This document shows positions 1 through 14,674 of a stretch of 64,000 nucleotides of DNA, piece after piece. Position numbers and translations under genes: made by a program. A model generated the notes under the pieces. It had not been told where the DNA came from. It saw nothing but the letters and a program-made list of their open reading frames with translations, and searched no databases. The first letter of the stretch is position 1. Every line of letters starts with the position of its first letter. The DNA lies in contig NZ_JALPKR020000002.1 of the NCBI RefSeq assembly GCF_023195515.1, positions 248,001 to 312,000 of the forward strand, given 5' to 3'. This stretch comes from Variovorax sp. S12S4. Its GTDB lineage: Bacteria; Pseudomonadota; Gammaproteobacteria; Burkholderiales; Burkholderiaceae_C.

Positions 1-3000
1 GTTCGATCAATGCGGCCAGCTCGGCCACGGTCGGCGCCTTGAAGAAATCGGCAGGCTGCAGCTCGACGCCATAAGCCTTGCGCACGCGGGACAGCAGTCG
101 AATGGCCAGCAGCGAATCGCCGCCGAGTTCGAACAGGTTGTCGTGCGCGCCCACGGGCGAGATGCCAAGTGCCTCGGTCCACAGCGCAGCCAGGCCTTCT
201 TCCAGTTCGCCTTCAGGGGCGGCATACGCGGTGGGCAGCGCGGGGCGTGAATGGCTGGCACGGGCTTCGCCCACCGATACCACCGATGGGGCGCCCGCTG
301 CATCCTGGGCCTCCACCGCATCCAGCAGGTTGCCCAACGGACGAAGGCGCGGCGCGAGAGCCGAAACGGACACCACCGTCTGCGGCAGGTCGGGGCCGTT
401 GACGATGCGTTCGAAGGCGAGCACGCCGGTGCGCTCGTCCAGGCCGACGCCCTCCGGCAGGTCCATGTCGGCCGCTGAGCCCACATCGCGCCATGCATCC
501 CAGTTGACCGAAAACACCGGCAGCGCCGATGTGCGGCGGTGCGCCGCAGCCAGTGCATCGAGATAGGCATTGGCAGCCGCATAGTCGCTGCGGCCCAGCC
601 CGCCGGCGAGCTTGGCAATGGAAGAACAGAAGAGCACGAAGTCCAGCGGCTCTTCGCGCAGGGCTGCAAGCAGCTCGCGCGTGCCCGCCACCTTGGGGGC
701 GAACGCCGCTTCCACCTGGGCGCGGGTGCGCTGGGCGATCATGCCGAGCCCCGGGTCCATCACCGCGTGAACCACTCCGTTGACGGCGCCGAAGCGCGCA
801 TGCGCCGCCGCGAGGGCATCGCGCAGCTGCGCGGCATCGGTCACGTCCGCCGTGACCGTCAGCACCTGCGCGCCCGTCGTTTCGAGTTCGATCAGCTGCC
901 GCAGCTTGCGCCGCAGTGCAGCGGGCTCACCGGACGATGCGGCAATGCGCTCCCAGTCGCCGCGCGCGGGCAGCGGCGTGCGGCCGAGCAGCACGAGGCG
1001 TGCCTTCCATGCGCGGCTCAGGTGCCGCGCGAGCGCAAGACCGACACCGCCCATTCCGCCGGTGATGAGGTACACACCGCCTTCGCGCAAGCGCTGCGTG
1101 GCGGCCTGCTTGGGCAACGGCTCGTAGCTCTTGAGCCAACGGTGGGGCCCGCGATAGGCCACCACGAAATCGTCTTGCGCAGACACCGCCTCGTCGGCGA
1201 CGCGGCGCGCCAGATCGCTTTCGGCCGCGCTTTCCGATGCGGGCACCACCACGTCGATCACGCGGCAGGAGACCGACGGATATTCCTGGCCCATGACCTT
1301 GGCGATGCCCAGCAGGGTTGCCTTCGCGGGCACCAGCGCCTCGGTGCCGGAGACGTCCTCCAGGCCATCGGTGACGATGGTCAGAGCCGTTGGAGCACGG
1401 CCCGGCAAGCCCAGGGCGTCGAACGCATGCACGAGCGCGAGCAGGCTGAAGTAGCCATTCTCCAAAGCGTCCGCATGCGGCGGCGCGGGCCGGCCGCCGT
1501 CAAGGCTCCACAGATGGTGGATGTGCCGCACCGGGCCTGCCTCGGCTTCCACTTCGCGCAGCAGCGCTTCATGGTCGGCGCGCTCGGTTTGCCGCAGGGT
1601 GTATTGCCGCGGCGCGGTGCGCGCGAAGCGCGGGCCTCGCAATGCCAGCACCACCTGTTCGCCGCGCTCGCGCAGCGTGCGTGCGAGCCGGTCGGTGAAG
1701 CTGTCGGCATCGCCCAGGATGAGCGTGCTGCCTGTTCGCTCCGCAGGTTTTTCGGAGGGCGCTGGCGGTGTGCTTCGCTGCCAGTGGGGTGCATAAAGAA
1801 TGTCGGCGTCTGCGCTTGGCGAAGAAGGCGGTGCGGTCTTGCCCGGCTCCACCCAGTAGCGCTGGCGCTGGAAGGCATAGGTCGGCAGAGGCAGGCGGCG
1901 GCGTTGGCCGCCCTCCTGGTTCGCAGCCCAGTCGATGTCGACTCCGGCCGTCCACAGGCCCGCAACCGCATTTGCTAATTGCTGGCTGTTGCGCGCGGTC
2001 TGCTGCGCATGGGCCTGGCTGGCCCAGATGCCTGCGGCTGCGCTGGCGCCCGGATGCTGGCGGGCGAGCCCGGCCAGCGTTTCGCCGGGGCCGACTTCGA
2101 GCACCGCACGTCCGGGCTTGCTGAAGATATGGCCCAGGCCTTCGGAAAAGCGAACCGTGTTGCGCAGATGCCTGCCCCAGTACGCGGGGCTGGTGGCCTC
2201 TTGTGCGGTGATCGGCAGGCCGGTGAGGTTGGAGATGAACGGAATGCGCGGTGCATGGCGCGGCACCGATGCAATCAGCTGTTCCAGTGCGGCGACGGCC
2301 GGATCGACGAGCCGCGAATGGAACGCCACGGCAACATGCAGGCGGCGCGCCGAATGCTGGCGCGCGCGCAGTTCTTCCTCCGCGCGCGCAATGGCTTCGG
2401 GCGTGCCCGCCAGCACGCAGAGCTGCTCTCCGTTCACCGCCGCAAGGTCGCACCCCATCTCGAGGAAAGGCGCGAGCGCGGATTCGGCCAGCGGCACCGA
2501 GAGCATGGCACCGGCCGGCAACGCCTGCACAAGGCGCGCACGCTGCGCGACGATGCGCAGCGCATCTTCCAGCGAGAACACGCCGGCCACGCAAGCTGCG
2601 ACGTATTCGCCAAGGCTGTGCCCCATCATCAGCGCGGGCTTCACGCCGCAGTGCAGCCACCATTGCGCCAGTGCATATTCGACGGCAAAAAGCGCGGGCT
2701 GCGCGACCTCGATGTGGAACAGGCGCTCGTTCGCCGATGCTTCTTCATCCGCTGCCGCGAAGAGCAGCGGCTGCAGGTCGATGCCGCCCTGCGTGCGCAG
2801 CAAGTCGATGCAGCGATCGAGTGCCACGCGGAACACGGCGCTTTCGCTGTGGAGCGCAGCGCCCATGAAGGCATGCTGGCTGCCGCTGCCCGGAAAGAGA
2901 AACACCACCTCGGGCGCGGTGGCCGGTGCCTTGCGGAACGTGCCGCCTGGCGAAGACAGCATTTGCGCGGCCATCTGCGTATCGCTTGCGACCACGGCGC

Positions 3001-4515
3001 TGCGCCATGCGAAGGTGCGGCGCCCGGTTTGCAAGGTGTGCGCCACGTCGTGCAAGGCCAGTGCGGGCTGTGCCTGCAGGTGCGCCGCAAGTTGCGTTCG
3101 GCCTTGCGCCAACGCCGTTTCATTTTTTGCCGACAGGGGCAGGACCTGCCAGGCCGGCGCCCTTGCCGCATTCGCTGCGACGGCCGGCGCTTCTTCGAGC
3201 ACCACGTGCACGTTGGTGCCGCCAATGCCGAAGGAGCTCACGCCCGCACGGCGCGGCACGCGGCCCTCGGCCCAGGCGCGCGCTTCGGTGTTCACGTAGA
3301 ACGGGCTAGCCGCGAAATCGATCTGCGGATTGGGCCGTTCGAAATTGAGGCTTGGCGGCAGCACGCGGTGCTTGAGCGCCATCGCCGCCTTGATGAGCCC
3401 TGCCACGCCGGCGGCCGCGTCGAGGTGGCCGATGTTGGTCTTTACCGAGCCTATGGCGCAGAAGCCGCGCCGCTCGGTATCGGCGCGAAACGCCTGGGTC
3501 AGTGCGGCCATCTCGATCGGGTCGCCCAGCGTGGTGCCGGTGCCGTGCGCTTCCACATAGCCGATGGTGTCTGCCGCCACGCCGGCGATGAGCTGGGCCG
3601 CGCGAATGACTTCGGCCTGCCCGTCCACGCTGGGCGCTGTAAAGCCCACCTTGCCCGCGCCGTCGTTGTTGGCGGCCGAGCCCTTGATCACCGCATGGAT
3701 GGTGTCGCCGTCGCGAAGCGCATCGTCCAGCCGCTTGAGCACCACCACGCCCGCGCCGCTGCCGATGAGCGTGCCCGCGGCTTTTGCGTCGAAGGCGCGG
3801 CAGTGGCCGTCGGGCGAAAGGATGGCGCCGGACTGGTAGCGATAGCCGCCTTCTTGCAGCAGGTTGAGCCACACGCCGCCGGCCAAGGCCATGTCGCAAT
3901 CGTGGCCCAGCAGGGCCTGGCACGCGGTGTGTACTGCGACAAGCGATGTCGAGCAGGCGGTCTGCACGGTAACCGCGGGGCCGCGCAGGTCGAGCTTGTA
4001 GGCCACGCGCGTGCAGAGCGACCCGCCGGAGTTGCCGTTCATCAGCCCCAGCAGGTCAGCAATGCCGCTCTCCGCGCCAAGGCCGAACGACGGAAGCAGG
4101 TTGCGGATGAGGTACAGGTTGGTGCCCTCGCCCGCATACACGCCGACCTTGCCGGGCCAGCGCGCGGTGTCGCAGCCTGCGTGCTCGAGCGACGCCCAGG
4201 CGCATTCCAGGAAGATGCGCTGCTGCGGATCGAGAGTCTCGGCTTCGCGCGGCGTGTAGCCGAAGAAGCCGGCGTCGAACTGGTCCACGCCGTCGAACTT
4301 GACGCCGGCCTTCACGTACTCGGGGTCGTCCAGCAGGGTCTGCGGCACGCCGCGCGCTCGCAACTCATCGTCCGTGAAGCGGGACACCGACTCCACACCG
4401 CCCTGCACGTTGCGCCAGAAAGCATCCACATCGTCGGCGCCCGGAAAGCGACCGGCCATGCCGACGATGGCGATCTCGATGCCTGTAGCTTCGGAGAGTT
4501 CTTGAAAGGCAGACA

Positions 4516-4516
<1 letters not shown>
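1..4516 (-). CDS. Type I polyketide synthase module, KS-AT-KR-ACP (3' end outside window)
   Basis: The gene extends one growing acyl-peptide chain by a malonate unit and reduces the keto group. The ketosynthase has its active-site Cys near residue 188 (TACSTSL), EAHGTGT near 320 and KTNIGH near 360. The acyltransferase has GHSLGEY near 630; a later AFHS motif is of the malonyl-CoA type. The ketoreductase has a TGGMGGVG dinucleotide site near 1150. A carrier domain has GGDSLLAI near 1467. No dehydratase or enoylreductase is seen. The ATG shares its A with the TGA of the upstream NRPS gene, so the two are translationally coupled. The reading frame is still open at base 1, so later domains are unknown. 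Family call is firm; product is inferred. Confidence 0.93.
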
Positions 4517-9809
<5,293 letters not shown>

Positions 9810-9813
<4 letters not shown>

Positions 9814-10499
9814 GTCGATTCCTTTGCGCGCCACGCGAGGGCGGCTGCATAGCCGGGCGGCGCCTGGAGCGCCACGGCTTGAAAATTTGTCCATCCGGGA
9901 ACAGCAGATTCGAGGGCGATCCGCCCCTCCGCATCAAAGTGGATGCCGATGGATTTCAGGTGCTCGGCCACGCCAACGCCGACGGCCTTCAGCACCGCCT
10001 CCTTCGCGACCCAACGGCTGTAGAGCGCGCGCGGCCGATCGGCGGCATTGCGCACTTCATTGAATTCGCGATCGCTGAAAGCCAGCGATGCGATAGCCTC
10101 CATGTCGACTTCGGCCCTGCACTCTTCGATGTCGACACCCACCTCGCTCACCGTCCGCGCATCGCCCAGAGCGATGAGCGCGTGAGCACCCGAATGCGAG
10201 ATATTGAACGGCGGCGCAGCACCGGCTGCGAGCTCGATAAGCGGTTTGCCGTGCGCGCTCGATGCGAGCGGCACTTCGGCGGGCTCGCAGCCCACGTGCT
10301 TCGCAAGCAGGCTTCGGAGCGCAGCGCGGCTTTCCGTGAAGCGCACCCGGTCGGCGGTTCTTGCGAACCTGTCGGCCTTGGCGCGCTCGGCGGGGGTCAG
10401 CAGTTGCCGCGCCGCCTCAGGCTCGGCGGCCAGGTCGAAGTCGAGGCGATAGACCTCGATGCCCTCGGCCAACGGATCAGGCCAGGGCATGAGTCGCAT
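9810..10499 (-). CDS. 4'-phosphopantetheinyl transferase, Sfp type
   Basis: A 229-residue enzyme that attaches the phosphopantetheine arm of CoA to the carrier domains of the adjacent NRPS and PKS. The Mg-binding GVDIEE motif lies near residue 125 and the RWVAKEAVLK signature near 165; a FNISHSG segment matches the CoA-contacting histidine region. The ATG at 10499 has GGGAG about six bases upstream and overlaps the thioesterase gene by 23 bases. The end overlaps the NRPS start by four bases (ATGA). Its place inside the cluster indicates it is dedicated to metallophore assembly. Confidence 0.93.
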
Positions 10500-11214
10500 G
10501 GCGATCTCCCGCGACGGCCTGACCGAGGCGCTGCGAGAGCGCAGCCAGAAAGGCCGCCTCTTGCTGCCGGATGAAGAAGTGGCCGCCGTCGAACCACTCG
10601 AGCGTGAAGACGCCGCCCGCCTCGGCCGACCAGGCGTGAATGCGCTCGGCTTCGATGTCGTCGTGATGACCCGCAAACACATGCAGCGGCACCGGCAGCG
10701 GCGCTTCGTCCGCATGGCGAAAGCCTTCGCACACGCGGTAGTCGGCACCGAGCACGTCGAGGGTGATGCGCATCAACTCCGCGCTGGCAAACACTTCTTC
10801 GGGCGTTCCGCCCTGCTTGCGCAGGTCGGCAATCAGCGACGCGTCGTCGGTCTTTCCGGCAAAGCGCGCAGGGTCACGCCGGCTCGGCGCAGAGCTGCCC
10901 GAGGCAAGCAGCGCCACGGGCAATTCGCGCCCCATCGCGCGCAGCCGGCATGCGATGCCGTAGGCCAGCAGCGCACCCATGCTGTGGCCGAAGATCGCGA
11001 AGTTGCCGCGCATGGCGTCGGCCTGCTCCGCGCAGACCTGCGCAACGAGGCTGTCGAAATCGCGGAGCGCGCTTTCGGCCGAACGGCTCCCACGGCCGGG
11101 CAACTCCACCGGCACGACGCGGATCCAGCTCGGCAGCAGGCGGCGCCAGCGCAGGTACATCGTGGCGCTGGCACCCGCGCACGGCAGGCACAACAGCGAG
11201 ACGCTCGTCTCCAC
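10477..11214 (-). CDS. Type II thioesterase of NRPS/PKS cluster
   Basis: An alpha/beta hydrolase of about 245 residues that removes stalled or wrong acyl groups from carrier domains. It shows the N-terminal PCAGASATMY segment, the nucleophile elbow GHSMG near residue 80, an acidic stretch GHHDD near 200 and the catalytic-His region GGHFF near 225. The start is uncertain. A GTG at 11214 follows the MbtH stop by five bases; a TTG at 11223 overlaps that stop. Neither has a clear ribosome site, so coupling to MbtH translation is likely. Confidence 0.9.
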   Translation of the reverse strand: METSVSLLCLPCAGASATMYLRWRRLLPSWIRVVPVELPGRGSRSAESALRDFDSLVAQVCAEQADAMRGNFAIFGHSMGALLAYGIACRLRAMGRELPVALLASGSSAPSRRDPARFAGKTDDASLIADLRKQGGTPEEVFASAELMRITLDVLGADYRVCEGFRHADEAPLPVPLHVFAGHHDDIEAERIHAWSAEAGGVFTLEWFDGGHFFIRQQEAAFLAALSQRLGQAVAGDRHATHALA

Positions 11215-11219
11215 GCGCG

Positions 11220-11471
11220 TCAACCGGCCGCAGGTTCGGTGGTCGGGTTTTGTTCTTGCCGCGCCATCCATTCGCGCAGCGACCGGGGCCGCATGTCGGT
11301 CCAGGCTTCTTCGACATAGGCAAGCGCGGTCTTCTTGTCGCCCTTGATGCCCTCGACCGCAGTCCATCCCTTTGGCACGGCCTTCCAGTGGGGCCAGATG
11401 GAATACTGGTCTTCGTGGTTGACCAGAACAATGAAGGTCTCGTCTTCGCGATCGAAGCAGCTCGTCGACAT
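11220..11471 (-). CDS. MbtH-like protein
   Basis: An 83-residue NRPS accessory protein. The family binds adenylation domains and is often needed for their folding or activity. The conserved core is visible: [15 protein letters not shown], then WTDMRP with the invariant tryptophans. The start has AAGGA about seven bases upstream. It is the first gene of the overlapping MbtH-thioesterase-PPTase-NRPS-PKS run and follows a 100-base leader containing inverted repeats. Confidence 0.97.
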   Translation of the reverse strand: MSTSCFDREDETFIVLVNHEDQYSIWPHWKAVPKGWTAVEGIKGDKKTALAYVEEAWTDMRPRSLREWMARQEQNPTTEPAAG

Positions 11472-11488
11472 GGATGCGTCCTTATGCG

Positions 11489-11549
11489 GTTGAACAGGTT
11501 CTGGCGATCAGGAGGCCCGGCGGGCCTTCTGTTCGCTCCTCTGTTCAAC
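11489..11549 (-). promoter_or_regulatory. Nested inverted repeats in leader of the MbtH operon
   Basis: A 9-base inverted repeat (GTTGAACAG at 11489-11497 and CTGTTCAAC at 11541-11549) encloses a second palindrome, AGGCCCGGCGGGCCT at 11513-11527. There is no U-run, so a simple terminator is unlikely. It could be an operator or an RNA structure ahead of the synthetase genes. Function is not known. Confidence 0.4.
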
Positions 11550-11573
11550 AAGACGTTTCAGGACGCGATCTGT

Positions 11574-11801
11574 TCACTCCGAAGAAGCAGGGGGAGAAGC
11601 AGGCGGAGACTCAGGCGGTACAAGGCCCGCGAGCAGCCACAGGCGGGCCGCCTTGTCGTAGGCCTTGCGATGCAGGGGGTCTGCAAGAAGCCAGGCAGTC
11701 ATCTCGCTGCGCGCAGCGGCATCGAAGCTCTCGCGGTCGTACTCGCGCTGCACCCATTGCCATGCGGCGTTCCAGATGGGATCGTCCTGTTCTTGTGTCA
11801 T
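11574..11801 (-). CDS. Stand-alone FecR N-terminal (DUF4880-like) domain protein
   Basis: About 75 residues. The core pattern (NAAWQWVQREY, then MTAWLLADPLHRKAYDKAARLW) is that of the N-terminal domain of FecR anti-sigma regulators, the part that touches the sigma factor. The transmembrane helix and periplasmic signalling domain of full FecR are absent; after residue ~55 only a Pro/Ser/Glu-rich tail follows. It lies directly downstream of the ECF sigma gene, so it probably modulates that sigma factor. Other ATG codons at 11822 and 11837 are possible starts; none has a clear ribosome site. Confidence 0.75.
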   Translation of the reverse strand: MTQEQDDPIWNAAWQWVQREYDRESFDAAARSEMTAWLLADPLHRKAYDKAARLWLLAGLVPPESPPASPPASSE

Positions 11802-11905
11802 GTGCGTGAAGATGTGTGGCATTGCGCGGCAGCACAATGCATCGGCGCTAAGGCTTTTACCTTACACCAATCTCGCACGCCTTCAGGGCGTCGAATGCCC
11901 AGGGC

Positions 11906-12451
11906 TCAATCGTCGTCGAGCAGCCGGCCGCATTCCTTGATCGCTTGTGCCGCCTCGGCGATCAACCCGTTCACCAGCCCGAGCGCGCAACCCAGGCGCA
12001 ATGCGATTTCGCGCTGTGTGAGGCCTTCGAGGCGATAGAGCTCGAACACCAGGCGCGTTCGCGCGGGCAGTGCGGCCAGCACCTTGTCGATCGCGTGAAT
12101 GGCCTGGCGCTCGCGCATCAGGCGATCGGGCGAAGGCGGGCCCGCCACGTCCAGCGCCTCGACATCGACGTCGAAGGTTCGGTAGTTGGCTTCCACGGTA
12201 TGCCGCCGGCAGCAGTCGAGCGCCACGTTGCGCACCACCTGGCAGCAATAGCCGATCGGCCTGTCGGCCTTGCGCACGCAGGGGCCGTCGGTGATCTTCA
12301 GGTAGGCGTCCTGCAGCACGTCGTCGGCGAGTTCCGCGGTGCGCACGATCCGCCGTGCCACGCGCAAAAGCTGCGGACGGTTCGCGATAAAGACTTCGGC
12401 GAGCGTGGGCTCGGAAAGAGGCAACGCCATGTCGATGGGCTCTCTCATCAT
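11906..12451 (-). CDS. ECF sigma factor, PvdS/FecI iron-starvation type
   Basis: About 181 residues with sigma region 2 (ADDVLQDAYLKI near 50, DRPIGYCCQVVRNVALD near 75) and region 4 (LPARTRLVFELYRLEGLTQ near 130, then IALRLG). The ELYRLEGLTQREIA stretch closely resembles PvdS-type siderophore sigma factors. It should direct RNA polymerase to the metallophore genes under iron limitation. The ATG at 12451 overlaps the stop of a possible leader peptide (ATGA); an internal ATG at 12430 is an alternative start. A Fur-box-like site lies about 90 bases upstream. Confidence 0.9.
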   Translation of the reverse strand: MMREPIDMALPLSEPTLAEVFIANRPQLLRVARRIVRTAELADDVLQDAYLKITDGPCVRKADRPIGYCCQVVRNVALDCCRRHTVEANYRTFDVDVEALDVAGPPSPDRLMRERQAIHAIDKVLAALPARTRLVFELYRLEGLTQREIALRLGCALGLVNGLIAEAAQAIKECGRLLDDD

Positions 12452-12510
12452 GCGAGGCGCAGCGCAAACGGCGCGAAAGAACGTTGACGAGGTTGAAGAC
12501 ACATGAACAT
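12448..12510 (-). CDS. Possible 20-codon leader peptide coupled to the sigma gene
   Basis: A small frame begins ATG-TTC-ATG-TGT, encodes a 20-residue basic peptide containing MCLQPRQRSF, and ends with TGA overlapping the sigma ATG (ATGA). AGGAG lies ten bases upstream of its start, inside a GGAG-TAC-CTCC self-complementary segment that could hide it. This is a visual prediction; translation is unproven. Such leaders often control the downstream gene in response to ribosome behaviour. Confidence 0.35.
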   Translation of the reverse strand: MFMCLQPRQRSFAPFALRLA

Positions 12511-12539
12511 GAGGGAGGTACTCCTGAAGTGCTCAATAC

Positions 12540-12558
12540 AAATGAGAATTATTACTAC
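12540..12558 (-). promoter_or_regulatory. Fur-box-like operator upstream of the ECF sigma gene
   Basis: AAATGAGAATTATTACTAC closely resembles proteobacterial Fur boxes (the AATGAGAATTATT core) in a GC-rich background. It sits upstream of the PvdS-like sigma gene, as expected for iron repression. The rest of 12,511-12,758 shows no other clear signal; it is the shared upstream region of the sigma gene and the ParB-like gene. Confidence 0.65.
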
Positions 12559-12758
12559 TTGTGGATACAAAAATGCCCCATTTCCCGATCCCTTCATGCT
12601 CCATACCCAGTAGACGTTCGAGCGCACCAAAGCGAGACAGCCGCGCGCCGGATTTAGCGCAACCAAACGTTCGGCGATGGTGGGCCGCTTGCATGACAGC
12701 CAGATGATCGCGTGCAGCCGCCAACTAGAATTCCGCCCCTTTCCCCGATCCCTGCCTC

Positions 12759-13616
12759 ATGAACATCGTCGTCAACGAAGAACTCAAAGCCTATATAGAT
12801 CCATTGACTCCGGAGGAGCACGAGGCGCTGGAGCGCAGCATCCTCACCGAGGGCTGCCGCGATGCGCTGGTGCTGTGGGGCGACGTGCTGGTGGACGGCC
12901 ACAACCGCTACGGCATTTGCCAGAAGCACGGCCTGCCTTTTCAAACGGTGCAGAACACGCGCTTCAAGACCATCGAGGACGTGCACCTCTGGATGATCGA
13001 CCAGCACCTGGGCCGGCGCAGCATCTCCGACTTTCTTCGCGGCGTGCTGGCACTGCGAAAGAAGGACATCGTCGACGAACGCCGCGCACGCGCAATGGCC
13101 GACACCGCGCCGTCCGACGACGGGGCGCCGTTCGATGCCGACCCACCCGCCGCCGGAACGTCCGCTGACGACACCCCTGCCCTGCCCCCTCCCGCACCGC
13201 TGAGCAGCCGCGAAGCCATTGCACGCGCAGCGCGGCTCAGCAGCAACCAGGTGGTGATGATCGAGAAGATCCAGAAACAGGCCGCGCCCGAATTGGTCGC
13301 AGCCGTGAAGTCGGGCGTCATTTCCATCAACACCGCGGCGGCGGTGGCCAGCCTGCCCGCCGAAGAACAGGTTTCCGCGGCAAACGCGGGCAAGGACGAA
13401 CTCAAGCAGGCCGCCAAGCGGGTTCGCGAAGCCAAGCGCAAGCCGCGCGAGGAAGCGGCCGAGGCTGCTGAGTCGGCTGAATCGAATATGGCCGACCAGC
13501 CGGCAAAGGCCGACGCGCTCCTGCTGCTGCTGGAGCAGCGCGTGGCAGAACTCACGGCCGAGAACGACGCCTTGCGCAAGCAGGTCGCCGAACTGCAGGC
13601 GCAGCTGGCGAGCTGA
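12759..13616 (+). CDS. ParB/Srx-domain protein with C-terminal coiled coil
   Basis: 285 residues. Residues ~1-105 resemble a ParB N-terminal nuclease/CTP-fold domain (IDPLTPEEHEALERSI, then VLVDGHNRY). A variable Ala/Pro linker follows, then a helical region (LSSREAIARAARLSSNQVV) typical of replication/partition-related proteins. Residues ~250-285 form a leucine-rich coiled coil (LLLLLEQRVAELTAEN). No parA partner is adjacent, so a chromosome-partition role is not indicated; DNA binding or regulation is more likely. No ribosome site is obvious before the ATG. Confidence 0.75.
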   Translation: MNIVVNEELKAYIDPLTPEEHEALERSILTEGCRDALVLWGDVLVDGHNRYGICQKHGLPFQTVQNTRFKTIEDVHLWMIDQHLGRRSISDFLRGVLALRKKDIVDERRARAMADTAPSDDGAPFDADPPAAGTSADDTPALPPPAPLSSREAIARAARLSSNQVVMIEKIQKQAAPELVAAVKSGVISINTAAAVASLPAEEQVSAANAGKDELKQAAKRVREAKRKPREEAAEAAESAESNMADQPAKADALLLLLEQRVAELTAENDALRKQVAELQAQLAS

Positions 13617-13649
13617 TCAGGACATGCCGGTTGCCTGCAGCCGGATCTC

Positions 13650-14603
13650 TCAGCGCCGCTGAGCCGGCAGTTTTCCGAGCGATTCCTCAAAGAACTGAAG
13701 CAGCGCCTGGACGCGCGCCGTGCGGCCCTGCCGCGTGGGGACCAGCGCCGTCACGGGCGCACTATCGAGCGCCCAGTCGGGCAGCACCCGCACAAGGGTT
13801 CCACGGGCAATCGACTCCGCGGCATCCCACTCGGAGCGCAGCACCAGGCCAAGGCCCTGCTCGGCCCACTCGCGCGCCACGGTGCCGTCGTTCGAGGTGT
13901 AGCTGGGCACGATGCGCACGGTCTCGCGCGGCTTCTGCCGTCGCGTGGCATCGAGCACCTTTGCCTTTCCCGTCGCCTTCGCAGCGGGCCGCTGGAAATG
14001 CCACAGCGTCACGTCTTCCTCGTTCTCGCGGATGCTGATGCAACAATGCCTCAGCAGGTCGCGCGGCTCGCTGGGCGTTCCGTGCGTGCGCAGGTAACCC
14101 GGGCTCGCGCACAGCCAGCGCTCATTGAAGGCGAGCGTGCGCGCAACCCACGACGAATCGCGCACCGTGCCGATGTGAATCACCACATCCGAATCGTGCC
14201 TGTCGGGCCACGGCGTTTCCCTCAGGTCGAGCTGAAGGCCCAGCGAGGGATGCAGCCGCGCAAAGCGCGCGAGCATCGGCGCGATGCGCTGCCTTCCATA
14301 ACCGAAGGGCGCCGCGATGCGCAGCGTGCCGGTCAAGCGGCGGTCGTTGCGCTGGAACGATTGCGGCAACGCCTCGAGCCCGGCCAGCAACGTCGCCGCC
14401 TCGCGCGCAAAGCGCTCGCCCTCCGGCGTCAGGCTCAGGCGCCTTGCGGTGCGAACCGCCAGAGCCACATCCAGGGTGGCTTCCAGCTTGCGCAGCCGCA
14501 TCGACAGCGCGGGCGGCGTGACGTTCAACGCGCGCGCCGCGGCACTCAGCGAAGGCGCCTGCGCGAGCGCCGCGGCAAGTTGCAGGTCTTCGATGCGGAG
14601 CAT
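13650..14603 (-). CDS. LysR-family transcriptional regulator
   Basis: 317 residues. The N-terminal winged helix-turn-helix is clear (LSAAARALNVTPPALSMRLR, residues ~19-40) and is followed by a substrate-binding regulatory domain. A Lys/Arg-rich stretch (residues ~210-235) looks like an insertion in that domain. It is transcribed divergently from the D-threonine-aldolase-type gene, which it probably controls, with only about 70 bases between them. A short CTCAGCGCCGCTGAG palindrome overlaps its stop. Confidence 0.9.
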   Translation of the reverse strand: MLRIEDLQLAAALAQAPSLSAAARALNVTPPALSMRLRKLEATLDVALAVRTARRLSLTPEGERFAREAATLLAGLEALPQSFQRNDRRLTGTLRIAAPFGYGRQRIAPMLARFARLHPSLGLQLDLRETPWPDRHDSDVVIHIGTVRDSSWVARTLAFNERWLCASPGYLRTHGTPSEPRDLLRHCCISIRENEEDVTLWHFQRPAAKATGKAKVLDATRRQKPRETVRIVPSYTSNDGTVAREWAEQGLGLVLRSEWDAAESIARGTLVRVLPDWALDSAPVTALVPTRQGRTARVQALLQFFEESLGKLPAQRR

Positions 14604-14613
14604 TCAGCTGGGC

Positions 14614-14669
14614 TTAACGATAGTTGTAGTTTCATTAAACCACGCACGCCCCTCGGATGACTACAGTCA
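14614..14669. promoter_or_regulatory. Divergent control region with short palindromes
   Basis: The short spacer between the LysR gene and the aldolase gene is locally AT-rich. It holds TTAACGATAGTTGTAGTTT, the imperfect palindrome GTTTCATTAAAC (14629-14640) and the perfect TGACT-AC-AGTCA (14658-14669). These are candidate LysR-type operator sites. Confidence 0.4.
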
Positions 14670-14674
14670 GGCCC

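Noticed and set aside
12759..13616. ParB-like gene considered as a marker of an integrated plasmid or origin region
   Set aside because: No parA, rep, parS-like 16-mers, integrase or attachment repeats are visible nearby.
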